Source: JASGIT01 sp047601665
Lineage (GTDB): Bacteria; Pseudomonadota; Gammaproteobacteria; Burkholderiales; Burkholderiaceae_C
Direction: 5' to 3'
Assembly: GCA_047601665.1 (NCBI GenBank)
Contig: JASGIT010000001.1
Location: forward strand, 3,100,001-3,164,000
DNA length: 64,000 nt
In this document: positions 22,995-30,233 of the stretch, one piece after another
How positions within the stretch are numbered: the first letter of the stretch is position 1
How the letters are laid out: each line of letters begins with the position of its first letter
The notes under the pieces: model-generated
Databases searched by the model: none
Told to the model about the DNA's origin: nothing
What the model saw: only the letters and a program-made list of their open reading frames with translations
Program-made: the position numbers and the translations under genes

Positions 22995-24776
22995 ATGGAA
23001 ATCTCCAAGGCTGAAATCGCTACCGCAGCCGCCGCTCCCCACTCCCACGCCGGCTCCCAGGAACTCATGGGCGCTGAAATCCTCGTCAAGGCCCTGCAGG
23101 CCGAGAACGTGAAGTACATGTGGGGCTACCCCGGCGGGGCCGTGCTCTACATCTACGACGCGCTGTACAAGCAGGACACCATCGAGCACGTGCTGGTGCG
23201 CCACGAGCAGGCCGCCGTCCACGCCGCCGACGGCTACGCGCGCGCCACGGGCGACGTGGGCGTGGCGCTGGTCACTTCCGGCCCGGGCCTGACCAACGCG
23301 GTCACCGGCATCGCCACGGCCTACATGGATTCGATTCCGATGGTGATCATCGCGGGCCAGGTGCCCGTGTCCGCCATCGGCCTGGACGCCTTCCAGGAGT
23401 GCGACACCGTGGGCATCACGCGCCCCATCGTCAAGCACAACTTCCTGGTGAAGGACGCGCGCGACCTCGCGCTGACGCTGAAGAAGGCGTTCCACATCGC
23501 GCGCACGGGCCGCCCCGGCCCGGTGGTGGTCGACATTCCGAAGGACGTGTCGTTCAAGAAGGTGCCCTACGCCGGCTACCCCGACAAGGTCGAGATGCGC
23601 TCGTACAACCCCGTGCGCAAGGGCCATGGCGGGCAGATCCGCAAGGCGCTGCAGCTGCTGCTGAACGCCAAGCGCCCCTATATCTACACGGGCGGCGGCG
23701 TGCTGCTGGGCAATGCCTGCAACGAGCTGCGCACGCTGGTGGACATGCTGGGCTACCCGGTCACCAACACGCTGATGGGCCTGGGCGCCTACCCGGCGAG
23801 CGACAAGAAGTTCCTCGGGATGCTGGGGATGCACGGCACGATCGAGGCCAACAACGCCATGCAGAACTGCGACGTGCTGCTGGCCGTGGGCGCGCGCTTC
23901 GACGACCGCGTGATCGGCAACCCCAAGCACTTCGCGCAGAACGAGCGCAAGATCATCCACATCGACATCGACCCCTCGTCCATCTCCAAGCGCGTGAAGG
24001 TGGACGTGCCCATCGTCGGCGACGTGAAGGACGTGCTGGGCGAACTGATCTCCATGGTTCGCGAGTCCGCCACCAAGCCCGACGCCGGCGCGCTGGCCGA
24101 CTGGTGGAAGACCATCGAAGGCTGGCGCGGCCGCGACTGCCTGAAGTACGACCGCGGCAACACCGAGGTCATCAAGCCGCAGTTCGTGGTCGAGACGCTC
24201 TGGAACATGACCCGCGACGTCGAGGCGTACATCTGCTCCGACGTGGGCCAGCACCAGATGTGGGCCGCGCAGTACTACCGCTTCGACGAGCCGCGCCGCT
24301 GGATCAACTCCGGCGGCCTGGGCACCATGGGCGTGGGCATTCCCTATGCCATGGGCATCAAGCTCGCCAAGCCCGAGGCCGAGGTGTTCACCATCACCGG
24401 CGAAGGCTCGGTGCAGATGTGCATCCAAGAACTGTCCACCTGCCTGCAATACAACACGCCGATCAAGGTGCTGTCGCTCAACAACCGCTACCTGGGCATG
24501 GTGCGCCAGTGGCAGGAGATCGAATACTCCGGCCGCTACAGCCACAGCTACATGGACGCGCTGCCCGACTTCGTGAAGCTCGCCGAGGCCTATGGCCACG
24601 TCGGCATGTTGATCGAAAAGCCTGAGGACGTGGAGCCCGCGCTGCGCGAGGCGCGCAAGCTCAAGGACCGCACGGTGTTCATCGACTTCCGTACCGACCC
24701 CACCGAGAACGTGTTCCCGATGGTGCAGGCGGGCAAGGGCATCACCGAGATGCTGCTGGGGTCGGAAGACCTTTGA
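22995..24776 (+). CDS. ilvB: Acetolactate synthase large (catalytic) subunit
   Basis: A 593-residue thiamine-diphosphate enzyme making acetolactate and acetohydroxybutyrate, the first common step of valine, leucine and isoleucine synthesis. It has GAEILVKALQAENVKYMWGYPGGAV at the N-terminus, the cofactor-activating Glu71 in RHEQAAVHAADGYA, TSGPGLTNAVTGIATAYMD, and the ThDP-Mg motif TGEGSVQMCIQ...NNRYLGMV. AAAGG stands before the ATG at 22995; this start gives an N-terminal tail of about 30 residues. It heads the operon with ilvH and ilvC. A copy of the interspersed repeat separates it from ilvH. Confidence 0.97.
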   Translation: MEISKAEIATAAAAPHSHAGSQELMGAEILVKALQAENVKYMWGYPGGAVLYIYDALYKQDTIEHVLVRHEQAAVHAADGYARATGDVGVALVTSGPGLTNAVTGIATAYMDSIPMVIIAGQVPVSAIGLDAFQECDTVGITRPIVKHNFLVKDARDLALTLKKAFHIARTGRPGPVVVDIPKDVSFKKVPYAGYPDKVEMRSYNPVRKGHGGQIRKALQLLLNAKRPYIYTGGGVLLGNACNELRTLVDMLGYPVTNTLMGLGAYPASDKKFLGMLGMHGTIEANNAMQNCDVLLAVGARFDDRVIGNPKHFAQNERKIIHIDIDPSSISKRVKVDVPIVGDVKDVLGELISMVRESATKPDAGALADWWKTIEGWRGRDCLKYDRGNTEVIKPQFVVETLWNMTRDVEAYICSDVGQHQMWAAQYYRFDEPRRWINSGGLGTMGVGIPYAMGIKLAKPEAEVFTITGEGSVQMCIQELSTCLQYNTPIKVLSLNNRYLGMVRQWQEIEYSGRYSHSYMDALPDFVKLAEAYGHVGMLIEKPEDVEPALREARKLKDRTVFIDFRTDPTENVFPMVQAGKGITEMLLGSEDL

Positions 24777-24780
24777 GCAT

Positions 24781-24832
24781 GAAATCGGCCTCCAGCGCTT
24801 ATGCATCAAGCGCTGGCAGCTATCTTTTTTGA
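24781..24832 (-). repeat. Interspersed palindromic repeat, copy 7
   Basis: CCAGCGCTT (24792-24800) pairs with AAGCGCTGG (24808-24816), flanked by GGCCT and CAGCTATCTTTTTT. It is a minus-orientation, near-perfect copy. Read on the plus strand, the hairpin is followed six bases later by TTTTTT, so it could cause partial termination between ilvB and ilvH. Confidence 0.85.
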
Positions 24833-24904
24833 CGAATCTATTGCCCGCCAAGCCCACGCATTACCGTGCATGGGGGAGGGCGGCAAAAAGAGGAATCTGG
24901 TTTT

Positions 24905-25396
24905 ATGAAACACATCATCGCCGTTCTGCTGGAGAACGAACCCGGTGCGCTCTCGCGCGTGGTGGCCCTGTTTTCGGCCCGTGGCTACAACATCGAGTCG
25001 CTGACCGTCGCGCCCACCGAGGACGCCTCGCTCTCGCGCATGACCATCCAGACCACCGGCTCGGACGACGTGATCGAGCAGATCACCAAGCACCTGAACC
25101 GCCTGATCGAAGTCGTGAAGGTGGTGGACCTGACCGAAGGCGCCTACACCGAGCGCGAACTCATGATGGTCAAGGTGCGCGCCGTGGGCAAGGAGCGCGA
25201 GGAGATGAAGCGCATGGCCGACATCTTCCGTGGCCGCATCATCGACGTGACCGAGAAGAGCTACACCATCGAGCTGACGGGCGACCAGGGCAAGAACGAC
25301 GCCTTCCTGCAGGCCATCGAACGCACCGCCATCCTCGAAACCGTGCGCACGGGTGCTAGCGGCATTGGCCGCGGCGAACGCATCCTGCGCGTCTGA
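24905..25396 (+). CDS. ilvH: Acetolactate synthase small (regulatory) subunit
   Basis: A 163-residue regulatory subunit. An ACT domain occupies about residues 1-75 (KHIIAVLLENEPGALSRVVALFSARGYNIESLTV), which in this family binds valine for feedback inhibition. A C-terminal domain follows (ELMMVKVRAVGKEREEMKRMADIFRGRIIDV). The length equals the E. coli IlvH type. It is 128 bp after ilvB, with a repeat in the gap, and 38 bp before ilvC; the three form one functional unit. Confidence 0.96.
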   Translation: MKHIIAVLLENEPGALSRVVALFSARGYNIESLTVAPTEDASLSRMTIQTTGSDDVIEQITKHLNRLIEVVKVVDLTEGAYTERELMMVKVRAVGKEREEMKRMADIFRGRIIDVTEKSYTIELTGDQGKNDAFLQAIERTAILETVRTGASGIGRGERILRV

Positions 25397-25434
25397 ACCC
25401 CATTCCTATCACCTGAATTCAACCCGGAGCCAAC

Positions 25435-26451
25435 ATGAAAGTTTTCTACGACAAAGACTGTGACCTGAGCCTGATCAAGGGCAAGACCGTGGCCATCATC
25501 GGCTACGGCTCGCAAGGCCATGCCCACGCACAGAACCTGAACGACAGCGGCGTGAAGGTCGTGGTCGGCCTGCGCAAGGGCGGCGCGAGCTGGGACAAGG
25601 TCGGCAAGGCCGGCCTGAACGTGCTCGAAGTCAACGACGCGGTGAAGGCCGCCGACGTGGTCATGATCCTGCTGCCCGACGAGCAGATCGCCGAGGTCTA
25701 CAACAACAACGTGGCCCCCAACATCAAGCAGGGCGCCTCGCTGGCCTTCGCGCACGGCTTCAACGTGCACTACAACCAGGTCGTGCCCCGCGCCGACCTC
25801 GACGTGTGGATGGTCGCCCCCAAGGCGCCCGGCCACACCGTGCGCTCCACCTACACGCAGGGCGGTGGCGTGCCCCACCTCGTGGCCGTGCACCAGGACA
25901 AGAGCGGCAAGGCGCGCGACCTGGCCCTCTCCTACGCCATGGCCAACGGCGGCGGCAAGGCCGGCATCATCGAGACCAACTTCAAGGAAGAGACCGAGAC
26001 CGACCTGTTCGGCGAGCAGGCCGTGCTGTGCGGCGGCGCGGTCGAGCTGATCAAGATGGGTTACGAGACGCTGGTGGAAGCCGGCTACGCGCCCGAGATG
26101 GCCTACTTCGAGTGCCTGCACGAGCTCAAGCTCATCGTGGACCTGATCTACGAAGGCGGCATCGCCAACATGAACTACTCGATCTCGAACAACGCCGAGT
26201 TCGGCGAGTACGTGACCGGCCCCGAGGTCATCAACGAGCAGTCGCGCGCCGCCATGCGCAACGCGCTCAAGCGCATCCAGAACGGCGACTACGCCAAGAT
26301 GTTCATCCAGGAAGGCCGCCTGAACTACCCCAGCATGACGGCCCGCCGCCGCAACACCGCCGACCACAGCATCGAAGTGGTGGGCGGCAAGCTGCGCGCC
26401 ATGATGCCCTGGATCGCCAAGAACAAGCTGGTCGACCAAACTCGCAACTGA
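25435..26451 (+). CDS. ilvC: Ketol-acid reductoisomerase, class I
   Basis: A 338-residue NADPH-dependent enzyme that isomerises and reduces acetolactate in the second common step of branched-chain amino-acid synthesis. The Rossmann motif is GYGSQGHAHAQNL (about 23-35), then VVGLRKG. The catalytic domain has FKEETETDLFGEQAVLCGG and the Mg ligands in EAGYAPEMAYFECLHELKLIVDLIYEGG. Length about 338 marks the short class-I form. The Shine-Dalgarno CGGAG lies just upstream of the ATG. A clear terminator follows the gene. Confidence 0.98.
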   Translation: MKVFYDKDCDLSLIKGKTVAIIGYGSQGHAHAQNLNDSGVKVVVGLRKGGASWDKVGKAGLNVLEVNDAVKAADVVMILLPDEQIAEVYNNNVAPNIKQGASLAFAHGFNVHYNQVVPRADLDVWMVAPKAPGHTVRSTYTQGGGVPHLVAVHQDKSGKARDLALSYAMANGGGKAGIIETNFKEETETDLFGEQAVLCGGAVELIKMGYETLVEAGYAPEMAYFECLHELKLIVDLIYEGGIANMNYSISNNAEFGEYVTGPEVINEQSRAAMRNALKRIQNGDYAKMFIQEGRLNYPSMTARRRNTADHSIEVVGGKLRAMMPWIAKNKLVDQTRN

Positions 26452-26471
26452 TCTCCAGAGCGCAACTTTGC

Positions 26472-26495
26472 AAGGCCACTTCGGTGGCCTTTTTT
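26472..26495 (+). terminator. Rho-independent terminator of the ilvBHC operon
   Basis: AAGGCCAC (26472-26479), a TTCG loop, GTGGCCTT (26484-26491), then TTTT: a strong stem with a stable tetraloop and a U-tract, 20 bp after the ilvC stop. Confidence 0.93.
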
Positions 26496-26506
26496 CGTAC
26501 ACTGAA

Positions 26507-26562
26507 AGCTACTTTTTCGATAGCTGCCAGCGCACGCTACATGCTGGCTGGAGGCCGATTTG
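26507..26562 (+). repeat. Interspersed repeat, copy 8, overlapping the pssA start region
   Basis: The copy reads GCTACTTTTTCGATAGCTGC, CAGCGC, then GGCTGGAGGCCGATTTG. The GGAGG of its right arm (26550-26554) lies eight bases before the pssA ATG at 26563, so the repeat appears to provide the ribosome-binding site. Confidence 0.85.
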
Positions 26563-27396
26563 ATGCATGACGGCAAAAACAGCGCCCCGGCGCCGGGCGT
26601 GGTGGTGCGCAAGCGCCGCAAGGGCATCTACATCCTGCCCAACCTGTTCACGCTGGCCGCGCTGTTCGGCGGCTTCTACGCCATCGTCATGGCGATGAAC
26701 GGGCGCTTCGACCAGGCGGCCATCGGCGTGTTTTGCGCCATGGTGCTCGACAGCCTGGATGGCCGCGTGGCGCGCATGACCAACACGCAGAGCGCGTTCG
26801 GCGAGCAGATGGATTCGCTGTCGGACATGGTGTCCTTCGGCGCCGCGCCCGCGCTCATCGCCTATGAATGGGCGCTGCAGGGCCTGGGGCGCTGGGGCTG
26901 GATCGCGGCCTTCGTCTACTGCGCCTGCGCGGCGCTGCGGCTGGCGCGCTTCAACGTGAACACGGGCGTGGTGGACAAGCGCTATTTTCAGGGCCTGCCG
27001 TCGCCCGCCGCCGCCGCGCTGGTCATGGGCTTCATCTGGCTGCTGACGGAAACCGGCGTGCGCCAGGGCGAGGACTTCTGGCTGTCCTGGCGGCAGGTCA
27101 CCTGGGCCACCTTCGCCTTCACGCTCTACGCGGGCCTGACGATGGTGACCAACGTGCCGTTCTACAGCTTCAAGGACATCCAGATGAAGAAGAGCGTGCC
27201 CTTCGCCGCCATCGTGCTGATCGCGCTGGGCATCGCCGTCATCAACATCCATCCGCCCATCGTGCTGTTCGGCGTGTTCGTGGTCTACGGCCTCTCGGGC
27301 TATGCCGTGTATGCGTGGCGCAAGGCCCGGGGCCAGCACAGCAGCGTGATCAGCACCTCCACCGACGAGCCCGATGAACGCGGGCTGCACAAGTAA
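26563..27396 (+). CDS. pssA: CDP-diacylglycerol-serine O-phosphatidyltransferase
   Basis: A 277-residue inner-membrane enzyme making phosphatidylserine, the precursor of phosphatidylethanolamine. The CDP-alcohol phosphotransferase signature D-G-x2-A-R-x8-G-x3-D-x3-D is seen as DSLDGRVARMTNTQS...FGEQMDSLSDMVSFG (about residues 64-95). About six hydrophobic helices follow. This is the membrane-integral (Bacillus-type) PssA. The start region is unusual: GGAGG and the ATTTG leading into ATG are part of interspersed repeat copy 8. The gene is 36 bp upstream of leuA, separated from ilvC by a terminator. Confidence 0.94.
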   Translation: MHDGKNSAPAPGVVVRKRRKGIYILPNLFTLAALFGGFYAIVMAMNGRFDQAAIGVFCAMVLDSLDGRVARMTNTQSAFGEQMDSLSDMVSFGAAPALIAYEWALQGLGRWGWIAAFVYCACAALRLARFNVNTGVVDKRYFQGLPSPAAAALVMGFIWLLTETGVRQGEDFWLSWRQVTWATFAFTLYAGLTMVTNVPFYSFKDIQMKKSVPFAAIVLIALGIAVINIHPPIVLFGVFVVYGLSGYAVYAWRKARGQHSSVISTSTDEPDERGLHK

Positions 27397-27432
27397 TAAA
27401 GTAATAGATTTCGCCCCACCCCGGAGAACGAC

Positions 27433-28971
27433 ATGGCCGACAAACTCATCATTTTCGACACCACCTTGCGCGACGGCGAACAGTCGCCCGGCGCGTCCAT
27501 GACGCGCGATGAAAAGATGCGCATCGCGCGCCAGCTCGAACGGCTGAAGGTGGACGTGATCGAGGCCGGCTTCGCCGCCAGCTCCAACGGCGACTTCGAG
27601 TGCGTGCAGGCCATCGCCCACGCGATCAAGGACTCCACCGTCTGCTCGCTGGCGCGCGCCAACGACCGCGACATCAGCCGCGCCGCCGAGGCGCTCAAGG
27701 GCGCGAACAGCGGGCGCATCCACACCTTCATCGCCACCAGCCCGCTGCACATGGAGAAGAAGCTGCGCATGACGCCCGAGCAGGTGCTGGAGCAGTCCAT
27801 CCAGGCCGTGCGCTTCGCGCGCAACCTGGCGGCCGACGTGGAGTTCAGCTGCGAGGACGGCTCGCGCAGCGAACTGGACTTCCTCTGCCGCGTGCTGGAG
27901 GCCGTCATCAAGGAAGGCGCCACCACCATCAACGTGCCCGACACCGTGGGCTACGCCGTGCCCGAGCAGTACGGCCACTTCATCAAGAGCCTGCGCGAGC
28001 GCATCCCCAACAGCGACAAGGCCATCTGGAGCGTGCACTGCCACAACGACCTGGGCATGGCCGTGGCCAACTCGCTCGCGGGCGTGGTGCTTGGCGGCGC
28101 GCGCCAGGTCGAATGCGCCATCAACGGCCTGGGCGAGCGCGCGGGCAACTGTTCGTTCGAGGAAGTGGTCATGGCCGTGAAGACGCGGCGCGACTACTTC
28201 GGCCTGGACATGAACATCGACACACGGCACATCGTGGCCGCCAGCCGCATGGTCAGCCAGACCACGGGCTTCGTCGTGCAGCCCAACAAGGCCGTGGTGG
28301 GCGCCAACGCCTTCGCGCACGCCTCGGGCATCCACCAGGACGGCGTGCTCAAGGCGCGCGACACCTACGAGATCATGCGTGCCGAGGACGTGGGCTGGAC
28401 GGCCAACAAGATCGTGCTGGGCAAGCTCTCGGGCCGCAACGCCTTCAAGCAGCGCCTGCAGGAACTGGGCGTGCAGCTGGAGAGCGAAGGCGAGATCAAC
28501 GCCGCGTTCGCCAAGTTCAAGGAACTGGCCGACCGCAAGAGCGAAATCTTCGACGAGGACATCCTCGCCCTGGTCAGCGACGAAAGCGTGACCAGCGAGC
28601 GCGAGCAGTACGGCTTTGTCTCGCTGGCGCAACACAGCGAAACCGGCGAAAGCCCGCAGGCGCGCGTCGTGTTCACGGTGGACGGCAAGGAGGTGCAGGG
28701 CGAGTCGCAGGGCAACGGCCCGGTGGACGCATCGCTCAAGGCCATTGAGGCGCACGTGCAGAGCGGCGCGGAAATGGTGCTGTATTCGGTCAACGCCATC
28801 AGCGGCTCCACCGAGAGCCAGGGCGAGGTGACCGTGCGCTTGCAAAGCAGCGGCCGCGTGGTCAACGGCGTGGGCGCCGACCCGGACATCGTGGTCGCAT
28901 CCGCCAAGGCCTACCTGAGCGCGCTGAACAAGTTACACAGTAAAGCAGAGCGGGTGGCGGCCCAGGGCTGA
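27433..28971 (+). CDS. leuA: 2-isopropylmalate synthase
   Basis: A 512-residue enzyme committing 2-ketoisovalerate to leucine synthesis by condensation with acetyl-CoA. The N-terminal TIM barrel has FDTTLRDGEQSPGASM (about 8-23) and the metal-binding SVHCHNDLGMAVANSLAG (about 203-220). The C-terminal regulatory domain (about 395-512) contains PQARVVFTVDGKEVQGESQGNGPVDA, the leucine-binding LeuA-dimer domain. The length fits the long, feedback-regulated type. ATG at 27433 with CGGAG upstream. It is likely co-transcribed with pssA. Confidence 0.97.
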   Translation: MADKLIIFDTTLRDGEQSPGASMTRDEKMRIARQLERLKVDVIEAGFAASSNGDFECVQAIAHAIKDSTVCSLARANDRDISRAAEALKGANSGRIHTFIATSPLHMEKKLRMTPEQVLEQSIQAVRFARNLAADVEFSCEDGSRSELDFLCRVLEAVIKEGATTINVPDTVGYAVPEQYGHFIKSLRERIPNSDKAIWSVHCHNDLGMAVANSLAGVVLGGARQVECAINGLGERAGNCSFEEVVMAVKTRRDYFGLDMNIDTRHIVAASRMVSQTTGFVVQPNKAVVGANAFAHASGIHQDGVLKARDTYEIMRAEDVGWTANKIVLGKLSGRNAFKQRLQELGVQLESEGEINAAFAKFKELADRKSEIFDEDILALVSDESVTSEREQYGFVSLAQHSETGESPQARVVFTVDGKEVQGESQGNGPVDASLKAIEAHVQSGAEMVLYSVNAISGSTESQGEVTVRLQSSGRVVNGVGADPDIVVASAKAYLSALNKLHSKAERVAAQG

Positions 28972-29002
28972 ATTCCACATCTATAATTCACGCACTTTCT
29001 AC

Positions 29003-29040
29003 AAAAGTCGTGCAAGGCCTTGATCTTGCGCGGCTTTTTT
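29003..29040 (+). terminator. Likely terminator of pssA-leuA
   Basis: AAAAGTCGTGCAAG and CTTGCGCGGCTTTTTT form an imperfect hairpin with a long arm and six terminal T residues, about 30 bp after the leuA stop. Confidence 0.7.
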
Positions 29041-29054
29041 CAATTCAGTACACT
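29026..29054 (+). promoter_or_regulatory. Candidate sigma-70 promoter of the PBP7-like gene
   Basis: TTGCGC (29026-29031), a 17-bp spacer and TACACT (29049-29054), 32 bp before the ATG at 29087. The -35 overlaps the terminator stem of leuA. Confidence 0.45.
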
Positions 29055-29086
29055 GCGTCTCACATTTTGTTGCTTGGAGCATTCGG

Positions 29087-30166
29087 ATGCATTCAGCCCA
29101 CCGCACCGTCCGCACCGTTATCAATCGTTTCCTCCAAGTCTGCTCCCTGGGCGTCCTGAGCCTCGCGCTCGCGTCGCCCATGGCCCACGCGGCCACCAAG
29201 AAACCCGCCAAGAAACAGGCCGCCTCGGCCACCGCCAAGCACAGCGCCAAACGCCCCGCCGCGACGCGGGTGGTGCACAAGTCCGCACGCGGCCACAAGG
29301 CCAAGGCCGTGCGCGTGGCCTATGTGGTGCCCGAGCGTCCCTCGTTCGGCCAGACGGCGGGCCTGCACCACGCCGATGACCCGCTCGACCTCAAGTCCAG
29401 CGTGGCCCTGGTGATCGACCAGGACACGCACGACGTGCTGCTGTCCAAGAACGAAAGCGCCGTGCTGCCCATCGCCTCGCTCACCAAGCTGATGACGGGC
29501 CTGCTCATCTCCGAGGCCCGGCTGCCCATGGACGAGCCCATCACCATCACCCAGGAGGACGTGGACACGCTGAAGCACAGCAGCTCGCGCCTGGCCGTGG
29601 GCACCACGCTCACGCGCGGCGAAATGCTGCACCTCGCGCTCATGTCCAGCGAAAACCGCGCCGCCCATGCGCTGGGCCGCACCTATCCCGGCGGCCTTCC
29701 CGTCTTCGTCGCCAAGATGAATGCCAAGGCCAAGCAGATCGGCATGATGGACACCAGCTACGTGGAGCCCACTGGCCTGTCCAGCGAGAACCAGTCCAGC
29801 GCGCGCGACCTCGCCACGCTGGTCAACGTGGCCTATGCCGACCCGCAGATGCGTGAACTCACCACCTCGCCCAGCTACGAAGTGCCCGTGGGCCGCCGCA
29901 TGGTGCAGTTCAACACCACCAACCGACTGGTGAAGAGCCCCTCGTGGGACATCGGCCTGCAGAAGACGGGCTACATCTCCGAAGCGGGCCGCTGCCTGGT
30001 CTTGCAGGCCAAGGTGGCGGGGCGCAAGCTCATCATGGTGTTCCTGGACTCGGCGGGCAAGTTCAGCCGCCTGGGCGACGCCGAGCGCGTGCGCCACTGG
30101 GTGGAGACGATGGGGGGGCACCACCAGCAGATGGCGGCGGCGGCGAACAGCGCCAACATCAAATAA
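29087..30166 (+). CDS. pbpG: D-alanyl-D-alanine endopeptidase, PBP7-like
   Basis: A 359-residue exported low-molecular-weight penicillin-binding protein. A signal peptide ends near residue 36 (ASPMAHAAT), followed by a Lys/Ala-rich basic linker (about 37-75). The catalytic triad of motifs is complete: SLTK at 131-134, SEN at 188-190 and KTG at 293-295. Such enzymes cleave DD-crosslinks in peptidoglycan in the periplasm and help cell-wall remodelling. The Lys-rich linker could contact the cell wall or DNA-like polyanions; this is a guess. Terminator after the gene at 30174. Confidence 0.93.
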   Translation: MHSAHRTVRTVINRFLQVCSLGVLSLALASPMAHAATKKPAKKQAASATAKHSAKRPAATRVVHKSARGHKAKAVRVAYVVPERPSFGQTAGLHHADDPLDLKSSVALVIDQDTHDVLLSKNESAVLPIASLTKLMTGLLISEARLPMDEPITITQEDVDTLKHSSSRLAVGTTLTRGEMLHLALMSSENRAAHALGRTYPGGLPVFVAKMNAKAKQIGMMDTSYVEPTGLSSENQSSARDLATLVNVAYADPQMRELTTSPSYEVPVGRRMVQFNTTNRLVKSPSWDIGLQKTGYISEAGRCLVLQAKVAGRKLIMVFLDSAGKFSRLGDAERVRHWVETMGGHHQQMAAAANSANIK

Positions 30167-30173
30167 GCCAAGC

Positions 30174-30200
30174 AAGCGCCCTCCGGGGCGCTTTCTCTTT
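30174..30200 (+). terminator. Rho-independent terminator after the PBP7-like gene
   Basis: AAGCGCCC (30174-30181), loop TCCG, GGGCGCTT (30186-30193), then TCTCTTT, a fairly T-rich tail. Confidence 0.82.
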
Positions 30201-30233
30201 GGGGGCATACCCCGGCACATAGAATCACGCCCC

